Source: CAWDYA01 sp963806495 (GTDB lineage: Bacteria; Acidobacteriota; Polarisedimenticolia; JACPZX01; DASXTC01). From it: a DNA stretch of 64,000 nucleotides. The stretch spans positions 248,001 to 312,000 of the forward strand of contig CAWDYA010000005.1 of assembly GCA_963806495.1 (NCBI GenBank), given 5' to 3'. This document shows positions 21,692 through 29,955 of the stretch, piece by piece. The notes under the pieces are model-generated. The model was not told the origin of the DNA and ran no database searches. It saw only the letters and a program-made list of their open reading frames with translations. Position numbers and translations under genes: made by a program. Numbering within the stretch: position 1 is the stretch's first letter; the number at the start of each line of letters is the position of its first letter.

Positions 21692-22179
21692 GGCTTCGAC
21701 AGCCGCCTCATCACGTTGGCGGTCTCGATCGCCGCCATCGCGGCGTCCCAGCCGCGGTTGCCGTGCTTGCCGCCCGAGCGGTCGATCGCCTGGTCGTCCG
21801 ACTCGGCGGTGAGCACACCGAAGATCACCGGCACGCCGCTCTGCTCCGATGCAGCCGCGAGACCACGCGCCACCTGGGCGGTGATGAGGTCGAAGTGCGC
21901 CGTCTCGCCACGGAGCAGCGCGCCGAGCCCGATCACGGCATCGTGCGCCTTGGACAGCGCCAGCCGCCGGGCCACCACCGGTATCTCCCACGAGCCAGGC
22001 ACGCGGACCACCAGGATGTCGGCGCGGGCGGCACCATGCCGTTCGAGACAGTCGAGCGCCCCCGACAGCAGCCGGGCCGTGATCGCCTCGTTGAACCGGC
22101 TCGCCACGATGGCGATCTTGAGCCCCTTCGCGTGCAGGCCACCTTCGATCGTGCGCGGACCCTCGGAATCGCGAGGCAT
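21688..22179 (-). CDS. ribH: 6,7-dimethyl-8-ribityllumazine synthase
   Basis: RibH makes the direct precursor of riboflavin and assembles as a pentamer or icosahedron. From the ATG at 22179 the protein is 163 aa, the normal size. Motifs are IAIVASRFNEAITARLLSGA, RVPGSWEIPVVARRL, IGLGALLRGETAHFD and FGVLTAESDDQA, with the C-terminal GGKHGNRGWDAAMAAIE. A GTG nine bases upstream is in frame but sits on the Shine-Dalgarno; AGGAG lies 8 nt before the ATG. No FMN riboswitch was recognised in the short leader. nusB follows with an ATGA overlap. Confidence 0.96.
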   Translation of the reverse strand: MPRDSEGPRTIEGGLHAKGLKIAIVASRFNEAITARLLSGALDCLERHGAARADILVVRVPGSWEIPVVARRLALSKAHDAVIGLGALLRGETAHFDLITAQVARGLAAASEQSGVPVIFGVLTAESDDQAIDRSGGKHGNRGWDAAMAAIETANVMRRLSKP

Positions 22180-22218
22180 GGACGTCACTCCTATCGATGG
22201 AAATCGCTTGAAAACATG

Positions 22219-22248
22219 ATTTTACGGGCAGCGTCCCCCGCAAGTCAA
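22219..22248 (-). promoter_or_regulatory. Sigma-70-type promoter for ribH-nusB
   Basis: On the minus strand, TTGACT (22243-22248), 18 nt and TAAAAT (22219-22224) form a good housekeeping promoter. The predicted leader is about 33 nt and carries AGGAG. Confidence 0.75.
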
Positions 22249-22262
22249 CCGCGGCCGCTGTC

Positions 22263-22979
22263 TCAGGAGGCAAAGCACCCGACGAGAAGGGCGGGCCAAT
22301 GGGGTGCGAGCAGTGTCTTGAGGAGCATGTCGAGCCCCAGCCCTCCCACGCCCAGCGCAATCCAGCGCCACCGGGCGGCCGGGTCCGGCCAGGTCCCCGG
22401 CAGACGCGACAGGAGCGGCTCGGCCAGCGTCACACCGAGGATGATGAAGGAGACCACCCTCACCATCGACCAGGGGTTCCAGGCCAGCGCGACGGCCGCG
22501 CTCAGGTTGGGTGTGGCCGAGCATCGCAGGATCAGATCGCCGACATAGAACCCCATGTAGTTCATGAGGATCGAGCCCATCACCAGGGACAGCGCCCCGC
22601 CGGTGACCAGCGACAGGAGGCAGAAGGCACCCGCGTGCCACAGATGCTGTGGGATGAACATTGAAGGCGTGGATTCTCGTCCCACGCCCGTCGTGATCCA
22701 GGAGGTCATCTCCGCGCGATATTCGACGGCGTTGAAAACCGCCGTCTCGGCCCGGCCGTGCCAGAGAACGGCCAGCGAGACGTCGGTGACCCCCAGGCAG
22801 AAGGCCCACCAGATCATCAGGCCGATCGCCGTGGCGCGCCCGCGGGTGCGAAGCGCCCGCACGAGAAACACGAACGCGGGCGCCGCCTCCAGCAGGGGCA
22901 GCAGCCACCGGATGTCGAGCATGAAGCCCAGCAGCGCGCCGGCGACGGTGAGCACCGCGAGGGAGATGAAGGTCAGCAT
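22263..22979 (-). CDS. Polytopic membrane protein of unknown function
   Basis: I do not recognise this 238-residue protein. It has about five or six hydrophobic segments (near 3-20, 25-42, 50-72, 115-140, 165-185 and 208-225). A hydrophilic region lies between about 73 and 112. The sequence has no Cys pairs, His clusters or ATP motifs; ALAWNPWSMVRVVSFIILG looks like an amphipathic or loop-helix region. Its ATG follows the TAG of the PfkB kinase gene directly (no gap), so it is the last gene of the DUF255-mtnP-pfkB operon. That linkage could mean transport or membrane association related to nucleoside salvage, but this is a guess. Confidence 0.7.
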   Translation of the reverse strand: MLTFISLAVLTVAGALLGFMLDIRWLLPLLEAAPAFVFLVRALRTRGRATAIGLMIWWAFCLGVTDVSLAVLWHGRAETAVFNAVEYRAEMTSWITTGVGRESTPSMFIPQHLWHAGAFCLLSLVTGGALSLVMGSILMNYMGFYVGDLILRCSATPNLSAAVALAWNPWSMVRVVSFIILGVTLAEPLLSRLPGTWPDPAARWRWIALGVGGLGLDMLLKTLLAPHWPALLVGCFAS

Positions 22980-23900
22980 CTACTCTTCGTCATCGATCGC
23001 CGAGAGCCTGCGGAAGATCGCGTACCGTTCGTCGATGCGGGCCTGATCGATATCGAGCAGCCCCTCCACGCCGAACGCCTGCACGGTGAAGGAGGCCATG
23101 ACCGTTCCCATCGCGATGGCCCGGCGGACGAGCGGCTCGGTCACCGGCCCATCGCCCGCCTTCGACGCGAGGTACCCCATCATGCCGCCGGCGAACGAGT
23201 CGCCGGCACCCGTCGGATCCATCACGGAGTCGAGAAGGAGCGCGGGAACGGCGAAGGGCGGCGACCCGTCGAACGCGGCGGCGCCGAACTCGCCCCGCTT
23301 CACGATCACCGTCTTCGGGCCCATCGCGCGGATGAGGGCGGCCGCCTTGACCAGGTTCGGCTCGCCGGCGAGCTCCCGCGCCTCGCTGTCGTTGATCACG
23401 AGCATATCGACCCGCTTCAGGGTCGTTTTGAGCGCCTCCGGCTTTCCCTCGATCCAGAAGTTCATCGTGTCACACCCGACCAGCCGCGGCCGACGCACCT
23501 GCTCCAGCACCCCGCTCTGCAACTCGGGATCGATGTTGCCCAGGAACAGGAAGTCGGGAGCCTCGTACCCGTCCGGGATTCTCGGCGCGAACGACTCGAA
23601 GACACCGAGCTGCGTGTCGAGCGTGTCACGGGAGTTGAGATCGTACGAGTAGCGGCCGGCCCAGCGGAACGTGCGTCCCGGAAGCCTCTCGAGCCCCTTG
23701 AGATCGATCCCGCGCCGCTGCAGAACCTGCATGTGCTCGGGGCCGAAGTCCTCCCCCACCGCCGCGACGATCTGCACCGGGGCGAAACAGGACGCGGCCA
23801 GCGCGAAATAGGTGGCGGCGCCGCCCACCACCTCCTCACGCGCGCCGAAAGGCGTCTCGATGCTGTCAAAAGCGACCGACCCAACGACCAGTACGGACAT
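22980..23900 (-). CDS. PfkB-family sugar/nucleoside kinase
   Basis: The 306-residue protein has the ribokinase fold. It begins SVLVVGSVAFDSIETPFG, has the N-terminal substrate region GGAATYFALAA, and the C-terminal PfkB signature DPTGAGDSFAGGMMGYLA, where Asp in GAGDSF is the catalytic base. Substrate is not given by the sequence. Because it lies directly behind an MTA phosphorylase gene, candidates are adenosine, ribose or a methylthioribose-related sugar; this is inference. The start ATG is 9 nt after the mtnP stop, with GAGGAG overlapping that stop. Confidence 0.88.
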   Translation of the reverse strand: MSVLVVGSVAFDSIETPFGAREEVVGGAATYFALAASCFAPVQIVAAVGEDFGPEHMQVLQRRGIDLKGLERLPGRTFRWAGRYSYDLNSRDTLDTQLGVFESFAPRIPDGYEAPDFLFLGNIDPELQSGVLEQVRRPRLVGCDTMNFWIEGKPEALKTTLKRVDMLVINDSEARELAGEPNLVKAAALIRAMGPKTVIVKRGEFGAAAFDGSPPFAVPALLLDSVMDPTGAGDSFAGGMMGYLASKAGDGPVTEPLVRRAIAMGTVMASFTVQAFGVEGLLDIDQARIDERYAIFRRLSAIDDEE

Positions 23901-23909
23901 GCGCGCTCC

Positions 23910-24770
23910 TCACTTCAGATACTTGCGGACGATGAGACCCAGACGGCGGCGCGCCGTTGTCGTGATGGCGCCCGGCTGCGTGATGATGGCGTTCGCCAGA
24001 GCGCTGCCGCACCCGCAGGAGCGCTCCTTCGGCATTTCGGCCACGGCGGCCGCGATCACGCGGCGTGCGGTCCGGGCGTTGCGTCTCAGATACTCCAGCA
24101 CCGCCTCGACCGACACGGACTCCTGAGAGACGTGCCAGCAGTCGTAGTCGGTGACGAGGGCCATGGTCGCGTAGCAGATCTCCGCCTCGCGGGCCAGCTT
24201 GGCCTCGGTGAGGTTTGTCATGCCGATGACCGAGACGCCCCACGACCGGTACAGGTTCGATTCGGCGCGGGTGGAGAACTGCGGCCCTTCGATATTCAGA
24301 TACGTGCCGCCCGAGTGGACCGCAGCGCCCGTGCCGCGTGCCATGGCGTCGAGATGGGCCCGCAGCACGCCGCACACCGGATCCGCGAATCCCACGTGGG
24401 CCACGATACCCCCGCCGAAGAAGGTTGCCGCCCGCTTCGTGGTCCGATCGATGAACTGGTCGGGGAAGACCAGGTCCATCGGGTGGATCTCCTCCTTCAT
24501 GCTTCCCACGGCGCTCACGGAGATGATCCGATCGACGCCGAGCATCTTCATGCCATAGATGTTGGCGCGGAAGTTGACCTCCGAAGGGGCGTACCGGTGG
24601 CCGCGACCGTGCCGTGCCAGGAAGACGACGCGGCGACGCGAGAGGGTGCCGACGAGATAGGGGCCGGAAGGAGCGCCGAACGGGGTGCGGAGCTTCTTTT
24701 CCTCGAGGCTGCGGATCTCTTCGATATCGTAGAGCCCCGACCCGCCGATGATCCCGATAGCCGCCTTCAC
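23910..24770 (-). CDS. mtnP: S-methyl-5'-thioadenosine phosphorylase
   Basis: MtnP splits methylthioadenosine with phosphate to adenine and methylthioribose-1-phosphate. The 286-residue protein has IGIIGGSGLYDI, the phosphate site FLARHGRGHRYAPSEVNFRA, IISVSAVGSMKEEI, and YLNIEGPQFSTRAESNLYR. MTNLTEAKLAREAEICYA and TDYDCWH follow; TDYDCW is the MTA-type version of the purine site rather than the inosine/guanosine type. The start is GTG at 24770 in a GTGA overlap with the upstream gene. No other methionine salvage gene (mtnA, mtnK) is in the window, although metK and ahcY are at 9317-11721. Confidence 0.93.
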   Translation of the reverse strand: MKAAIGIIGGSGLYDIEEIRSLEEKKLRTPFGAPSGPYLVGTLSRRRVVFLARHGRGHRYAPSEVNFRANIYGMKMLGVDRIISVSAVGSMKEEIHPMDLVFPDQFIDRTTKRAATFFGGGIVAHVGFADPVCGVLRAHLDAMARGTGAAVHSGGTYLNIEGPQFSTRAESNLYRSWGVSVIGMTNLTEAKLAREAEICYATMALVTDYDCWHVSQESVSVEAVLEYLRRNARTARRVIAAAVAEMPKERSCGCGSALANAIITQPGAITTTARRRLGLIVRKYLK

Positions 24771-26953
24771 GGCTTCTTCTCGGGGGAGCCCTCCCCGGTG
24801 GTCTTGCCGGCGTCCGTGGCGGGACGCGGGTACAGGAAGTCCAGGAGCGCTTTCTTGAGTCCGTCGGCCTCGGCGAACGGCCCCGCGCAATCGTCCTTGC
24901 GGCAGAACACCACCGCGGGTGCCTTCTCGACCTCGACGCTCGCCGGCAGGGGGCGGGCCTCCGCGCCCGCCGCGTCCATCCTCCGGATGATCCGCCACGG
25001 GTTGTACAGCTTGACGGCGGCCTTCTGCAGCGCGTCGTAACCGTCCTCGGCGGGATCCCCCACGATCAGGACCTCCAGCGGCGGGGTGAGCAGCCGCGCC
25101 GCGGCCAGCCCGAAGCACGAGCCCGCTTCCTTGTAGGCGGCGAACTCGTCGGCCCACGACTCAAGCCCCTTGCGGGCCGCCTTGATCCACTCCCCGTCGT
25201 CCGCTTCAGCCGTCAGGTAGTGGAGCCTCAGCAGCGCCTCGGCGAACTGGGCGTTGTCGCGGATCGAGCGGCTGGGCCAGGAGAGCAGACCCGGAGCGTC
25301 CGACTGCGAGACACGGTCGAGCCAGCCGCCGTCGAGGCTGTCGGAGAACGCCCCGTTGGCCAGGCGGGCGAGCTGCTGTGCGTGCGCCAGATCGTTCGGC
25401 CGACCGGTGCTCTCGTACGCGGCAATCAACGCCCGGACCATCCGTACCTGGTCGCTGAAGAAGATCCCCAGCCCGGCCCGTCCCGAGCCGGGACGCCACA
25501 CGTGGTCCAGGAGGCCCGAGGCCGGATCGCGCGTCTCGTTCCAGAGCCGGTCGACCAGGGCCAGGCCTGCCTCGCGCAGGTCGTCGCGCGACCAGGCGTC
25601 GCCGACCGTGATCAGGGCGGCGGCCGCAGCGGCGTTCGCGTCGGCCAGCAGCACCCTGCCGACCGGCGGCGCGGGACGCTTCTCGCGCGCGGCGAGCAGC
25701 TTGCCTACTCCGGATTCGATGATCGCGTTGACCTTCTTGATGTCCATCCCGAGCCGCTCGGACTGCACGACCGGCCCCTCGGACACGAACAATACGTTGC
25801 GGCGGGGCGCGCTGTTCGCCATCTCGCCCCATTCACCGATATCGTACATGGGCAGCAGTATCTTCTGCTCCTCGTCGTCCAGAACGGCTTTGGCCTCGGG
25901 CAGAGTCCACGTGTAGTAGTCGCCGTCCTCGCCGATGCGGCTGTCGGCGGCCTGGTAGGCGTAGAACCAGCCCTGCGGGTCCCTCAGCGTGCCCATCATG
26001 TAGCCCGCGATCCCGTCGGCGATCCACAGGTAGCGATCGTTGTCGGACAGCTTGTACGCGTCGCTGTAGGCGACGAGGAGATCGGCGTTGGTGACCAGCG
26101 TCTTCTCGAAGGCGGGCACCCTCCACGCGGCATCGAACGCATAACGGTGGAACCCCCCGCCGATCTGATCCCGGATGCCGCCTCGCGCCATGTCGACGAG
26201 CAGGCCCATCCCCATGTCGAGCAGGTCCTTGTTCCCTTTGCGCTGATAGTAGGCGAACCCAAGCTCGATCGAGTCCGGGTCGGGATGCCGCGTGGTCTTC
26301 ATCTTCGGGTCGGGCCACCAGTTGCCGTAGGCCTCCAGCACCTTGGTGACCGAGACCTCGATCAGATCCGGTTTCACCGGCGCCTCCCCCACCTCCTTGC
26401 GCGCCAGGGCGGCGTCGGCGATCTCGCCGGCGGATTTTTCCGCCGCCTCCCTGTTGGCATCGTAGTAATCGGCCAGCTTCGCGAGATACGAGGCAAGCAG
26501 CTCGGGCGAGTAATAGGTGCCGCCCGCCCGGATGATCTTCCCTGAGTCGTCCGGCAGGTAGATCGGCTGCCCCGTGGGGAGAATGAAGCTCGTCGAAGGC
26601 CAGCCGCCCATGCCGTACCGCATATCGATATCGGGGCGCTCTTCAGCGTCGATCTTCACCGGTATGAATCGATCGTTGACGAGCGACACCACCGCGGGAT
26701 CCCTGAACGTGATCTCCGACATGATCCGGTCCCAGTGACCCCATGGAGCCAGGATCGACAGCATCACGAGCTTGTTCTGCTTGCGGGCGGCCTCGAATGT
26801 GGACGTGTCGAACGGTTGCCAGTCGATCGCGGCCTCGTCCCCGGAGCTCGCCGGTGGAGTGGCCGCGGCCAGGCCGCGACCGGGACCGACGGCCCCGGCA
26901 AGAAGCAGGATGAAGGCGGCGGGCAGGGCGGTCCTCGAAAAGATGCGTATCAC
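24767..26953 (-). CDS. DUF255 / YyaL-like protein lacking the CxxC
   Basis: The 728-residue product has a signal peptide or anchor (about 1-30 from the GTG at 26953). A thioredoxin-like DUF255 domain follows, then an (alpha/alpha)6-barrel of the N-acylglucosamine-2-epimerase type, as in YyaL and human SPATA20. Family members usually have CHWCHVM at the thioredoxin site; here it reads WGHWDRIM, so both cysteines are gone. The following EITFRDPAVVSLVNDRFIP and VKIDAEERPDID fit the family. Export is also unusual for this family, since YyaL is cytosolic. An upstream TTG at 26992 lacks a ribosome site; the GTG has GAGG 9 nt before it. It is first of the operon with mtnP, pfkB and the membrane protein. 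Confidence 0.85.
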   Translation of the reverse strand: MIRIFSRTALPAAFILLLAGAVGPGRGLAAATPPASSGDEAAIDWQPFDTSTFEAARKQNKLVMLSILAPWGHWDRIMSEITFRDPAVVSLVNDRFIPVKIDAEERPDIDMRYGMGGWPSTSFILPTGQPIYLPDDSGKIIRAGGTYYSPELLASYLAKLADYYDANREAAEKSAGEIADAALARKEVGEAPVKPDLIEVSVTKVLEAYGNWWPDPKMKTTRHPDPDSIELGFAYYQRKGNKDLLDMGMGLLVDMARGGIRDQIGGGFHRYAFDAAWRVPAFEKTLVTNADLLVAYSDAYKLSDNDRYLWIADGIAGYMMGTLRDPQGWFYAYQAADSRIGEDGDYYTWTLPEAKAVLDDEEQKILLPMYDIGEWGEMANSAPRRNVLFVSEGPVVQSERLGMDIKKVNAIIESGVGKLLAAREKRPAPPVGRVLLADANAAAAAALITVGDAWSRDDLREAGLALVDRLWNETRDPASGLLDHVWRPGSGRAGLGIFFSDQVRMVRALIAAYESTGRPNDLAHAQQLARLANGAFSDSLDGGWLDRVSQSDAPGLLSWPSRSIRDNAQFAEALLRLHYLTAEADDGEWIKAARKGLESWADEFAAYKEAGSCFGLAAARLLTPPLEVLIVGDPAEDGYDALQKAAVKLYNPWRIIRRMDAAGAEARPLPASVEVEKAPAVVFCRKDDCAGPFAEADGLKKALLDFLYPRPATDAGKTTGEGSPEKKP

Positions 26954-27007
26954 GGGTTGTCGCCTCGATCGGTGAAAGTTTCGTCTCCACAACAGGATAG
27001 GTCGCGG

Positions 27008-27036
27008 ATTCTACTTCACGGCCCGGCGGGGGTCAA
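27008..27036 (-). promoter_or_regulatory. Sigma-70-type promoter for DUF255-mtnP-pfkB operon
   Basis: On the minus strand, TTGACC (27031-27036), 17 nt and TAGAAT (27008-27013). The leader to the GTG at 26953 is about 48 nt. It is divergent from the sigma factor gene. Confidence 0.75.
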
Positions 27037-27098
27037 GGAATCGGCCGTCCCCGGCCGCGGCGGACTAGAATCATCCAGCGGAGATCCGGCTCAATTAG

Positions 27099-27126
27099 TG
27101 AAACTACCCTCCGGGTGACGGCGTTT
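27099..27126 (+). promoter_or_regulatory. Candidate ECF-type promoter before the sigma factor gene
   Basis: TGAAAC (27099-27104) and CGTTT (27122-27126) are spaced by 17 nt, similar to ECF promoters of the TGAAAC-N16-CGT type. ECF sigma factors often activate themselves, so this may be an autoregulatory site. The rest of the 229-nt divergent region holds the minus-strand promoter at 27008-27036 and a TAGAAT at 27066-27071 without a -35. Confidence 0.4.
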
Positions 27127-27182
27127 CCACCTGCAGACGGTGTTGATGCTCCGGAGGTGTCGGCCACAGCCTGGGAAGGCTC

Positions 27183-27815
27183 GTGAAATCCATACCCCCG
27201 CAGGACCTCATGCGGCTTTTTCAGGAGGGCGACGAAGAGGCCTTCCGGGAGTTGGTCCGCAGATACAGTGACCCGCTCACCTCCTTCGCCTGGAGGATGC
27301 TCAACGACCGTGACAAGGCGGTCGACGTGGCTCAGGAGACATTCATCAATGTATTCACGCATGCGGGCGGCTACCGACCCGTCGCGAGCTTCGCGGGCTG
27401 GCTCTACCGGATCGCCTACAACCTCGCCATCAACGAGATCCGGCGTCAGAAGCGCCAGCCGGCCACCTCACTCGATGCGGCCGAGAGCCCCGATGTCCCT
27501 GGCCGTCCGGCGCTCCAGATCAGGGACGAGACCGACTCCGCGGAGGAGGGTCTGCTCGGGACGGAGCGACGGGACCTCGTCCGCCGGTGCGTGGCGTCTC
27601 TGCCGCCCAAGTACCGCGGCGCCATCGTCATGAAGGACATGGAAGGCCTGACCTTCGAGGAGATCGCCGGGATCCTCGGCTGCCCCGAGTCGACGGTGAA
27701 GTCGCGGGTCATGCGTGCAAGACGTATGTTGAGGACGAGACTGGAACCTCACGTGGTACGTGGATTCGCGGGTGTTCGCGGCGCGCAGCCCGCAGGTGAA
27801 GGCACCGGGAGCTGA
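27183..27815 (+). CDS. ECF (extracytoplasmic function) RNA polymerase sigma factor
   Basis: The 210-residue product has sigma region 2 (FRELVRRYSDPLTSFAWRML, then DVAQETFINVF with the -10-binding helix) and region 4 (LPPKYRGAIVMKDMEGLTFE, then IAGILGCPESTVKSRVMRAR as the -35 helix-turn-helix). No region 1 or 3 exists, which defines the ECF group. Start is GTG at 27183 after a weak GGAAGG. The anti-sigma gene begins 2 nt after its stop and an HtrA-like gene follows, like rpoE-rseA-degP-type envelope stress clusters. The regulon is unknown; a TGAAAC/CGTTT site upstream may be autoregulatory. Confidence 0.93.
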   Translation: MKSIPPQDLMRLFQEGDEEAFRELVRRYSDPLTSFAWRMLNDRDKAVDVAQETFINVFTHAGGYRPVASFAGWLYRIAYNLAINEIRRQKRQPATSLDAAESPDVPGRPALQIRDETDSAEEGLLGTERRDLVRRCVASLPPKYRGAIVMKDMEGLTFEEIAGILGCPESTVKSRVMRARRMLRTRLEPHVVRGFAGVRGAQPAGEGTGS

Positions 27816-27817
27816 GC

Positions 27818-28372
27818 ATGCACTGCTTCAACGCACGACGACACTTCGCCGATTCGATCGAAGGTGTTCTCGCAGCCGACACGGGGCGGCGTCTCCGGGA
27901 CCATCTCGCCTCCTGCGCCCGCTGCGCATCCGAGCACGAGGCGCTCGCCGCGATCGCGCTCGCCGTGGGCGACGCCGGCCGGGCCATCCAGACCCCGGCG
28001 CCGGGCGATTTCGAGACGCGGCTCTTCGCGGCGATCCGGACGCGGTCGCAGGCGCCCGCCGCCCGGTGGGCCCTGCCCGCCGCGCTCCCCCTGGCCGTCT
28101 CGGTGCTGATCATGATCGCCGCCGCCGTCCTGTCCCTGACCGGCAGCGGCCCGGCCCGATCCGTCCCGCTCCCCGCGCCCGGTCTCACCGCCGGCGCGTT
28201 GCCGCCCGATGCCGCGGGCGACGACGCCGTGGATCGCCTCGCGCCTCCCGAAGAGATCCCGTTCACCCTGGACGAGGATCTCGTGGGGACGCGGCGCGGG
28301 CGTATCCCGGCCACCACCTACGTGCTCGAACCCGCTCCGGAGGAGCGGGCCGTTCTGAGGGCATCGCTGTGA
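27818..28372 (+). CDS. Anti-sigma factor with zinc-finger HC2 motif
   Basis: The 184-residue protein has a short cytoplasmic zf-HC2 domain with the HxxxCxxC pattern in DHLASCARC, plus His4-region residues near the N-terminus. One membrane helix follows (about residues 83-107). The rest is a periplasmic tail rich in Pro and acidic residues (about 110-184). This is the usual single-pass membrane anti-sigma plan that binds and holds the ECF sigma factor until a signal cuts or remodels it. It is co-translated with the HtrA-like gene through a GTGA overlap. Confidence 0.88.
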   Translation: MHCFNARRHFADSIEGVLAADTGRRLRDHLASCARCASEHEALAAIALAVGDAGRAIQTPAPGDFETRLFAAIRTRSQAPAARWALPAALPLAVSVLIMIAAAVLSLTGSGPARSVPLPAPGLTAGALPPDAAGDDAVDRLAPPEEIPFTLDEDLVGTRRGRIPATTYVLEPAPEERAVLRASL

Positions 28373-29946
28373 CACCGCGCCTCGTCCTGCCTGCGATCCT
28401 GCTGGCCGCCCTGCTGTCTGGAGCCGCCTCGGCGGACGAGAAACCGGCACCGCGCCCCGTCGCCGCGCCGGAGTACCCGGCGCTCCAGGCGCTCGAGCGT
28501 GAGATCAGCCGGCTCGTGGAGACGGCGCGGCCCTCGGTGGTCTCGGTCGTCACGCGGGCGCGTCTCGAGAATCTCCTCAACGGCCTCGGCGACCATGTCA
28601 GGCTGGAGACGCTTCACGGCGACGGCCCGCTGGCGCGGCGTGTCGGCAGCGGTGTCGTGATCGACGGCAAAGGGCACATCGTGACGGTCTCGTCGGTTGT
28701 CGCCGGGGCGAGCGACGTGGTGGTGGTCGCACACGACGGTCGGAAGCTCCCGGCACGTATCGAGGGGATCGATCCCGCCTCGGGTCTCGCCGTGTTGTTC
28801 GTGGAAGACAGCGGCTCGCTCAGCCCGGCGCGCATGAGCGACAGCTCACGTATCGACGTCGGCTCTCTCGTCACGACGTTCGGCGCCGACCAGGGCGCGG
28901 GCCCGGCCTACTCGGTCGGGTTCGTCGCCGGCAGCGGAGTCAGCCAGGGTCCGTTCCGCCGGGGTCCCTATCTCAGGCTGGACGCATATACGGCCCCGGG
29001 CGCCGGAGGCGGCCCCGTGTTCGACAGCCGCGGCGAGCTGGTCGGCCTGGTGTTCGGCGCGCGGGACCTGCCCTCCACGGGCCAGGACCCGGTGATCACT
29101 TGGGAGGCACTCTCGCCGCCCGACGCCGACAGCGAAAACGACCGCGACACCGACGAGGAAACACCGTCGGGGGCCCGTGAGTACTTCAGGGCGCTGCACC
29201 GGGCGGGCTCCTCCGGCGCCGGGGTCAGCTATGCCGTGCCAATCGAGGTCGTGCGTCATGTCACCGAGCAGATCATCCGATCGGGCTCCGTGCGCCGCGC
29301 ATGGCTCGGCGTCACCATCGAATCGGATGAGCCGGGCGAGGTCCGCCTCACCCACGTGGTTCCCGACAGCCCCGCCTCCCACTCCGGGCTGCAGGAAGGC
29401 GATCGGATCGTCAGTGTTGATGGCGAGCCGCTGTCGGTGGCCGAGACGCTGGTGGAGAAGATCGCCGTGGCGACGCCCGGCGCGACCGTGCGTCTCGGGC
29501 TGGTGCGCGAGGACCGGAAGGTGGACGTCCGCGTCACCCTCGGTGAGAGGGACGACCCGAAACGGGCTCCGCCCGCCCCGGTCTGGGCGTTCCGGTTCGC
29601 CACGCCGCATCTCGGCGTGCGTCTCGAGGAGATGGACGACGTCCTGCGCGCCCGTCTGGGCGCACCGGCGGGCGTCGGTGTGATGGTGCGTCAGGTGGAC
29701 CGGAACGCCCGGGCCGCCCTGGCGGGCATCGAGCCGGGCGACGTGATCGTCTCGGCGCTCGGCGACGAGGTCCGCACGATCACCGATCTGCGCAAGGCGC
29801 TGCAGGAGCAGGACGAGGAGGACCCGATGCCGCTGGACGTGATCCGTGCGGGGAAGAAGCTGGTTCTTCTCGTTCCGCCCCCGGCGCCGGCGCCGCCTCC
29901 ACCGGCGCCGCCAGCCGCGCCGCGGGCACCGCGCGAGCGTCCCTGA
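28369..29946 (+). CDS. Pseudo-HtrA: trypsin-fold protein with two PDZ domains and no catalytic triad
   Basis: The 525-residue product has a signal peptide (about 1-22), a chymotrypsin/HtrA-like domain (about 45-290) and two PDZ domains (about 305-395 and 410-500), then a Pro/Ala tail. The HtrA layout is kept, but all three catalytic positions differ. The His of TNNHVV is Ser109 in TVSSVV. The Asp of TDLAVL is Gly139 in SGLAVL. The Ser of GNSGGP is Gly213 in GAGGGP. It should therefore bind but not cut. The start is GTG at 28369 in a GTGA overlap with the anti-sigma stop; a longer open frame to 27760 overlaps the sigma gene and is not used. It may be a peptide sensor controlling the anti-sigma factor (inference). 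Confidence 0.9.
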   Translation: MTPRLVLPAILLAALLSGAASADEKPAPRPVAAPEYPALQALEREISRLVETARPSVVSVVTRARLENLLNGLGDHVRLETLHGDGPLARRVGSGVVIDGKGHIVTVSSVVAGASDVVVVAHDGRKLPARIEGIDPASGLAVLFVEDSGSLSPARMSDSSRIDVGSLVTTFGADQGAGPAYSVGFVAGSGVSQGPFRRGPYLRLDAYTAPGAGGGPVFDSRGELVGLVFGARDLPSTGQDPVITWEALSPPDADSENDRDTDEETPSGAREYFRALHRAGSSGAGVSYAVPIEVVRHVTEQIIRSGSVRRAWLGVTIESDEPGEVRLTHVVPDSPASHSGLQEGDRIVSVDGEPLSVAETLVEKIAVATPGATVRLGLVREDRKVDVRVTLGERDDPKRAPPAPVWAFRFATPHLGVRLEEMDDVLRARLGAPAGVGVMVRQVDRNARAALAGIEPGDVIVSALGDEVRTITDLRKALQEQDEEDPMPLDVIRAGKKLVLLVPPPAPAPPPPAPPAAPRAPRERP

Positions 29947-29955
29947 CGACCGAAC

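Noticed and set aside
28369..29946. An active DegP/DegS-type protease
   Set aside because: All three triad positions are substituted, so the name was not used.
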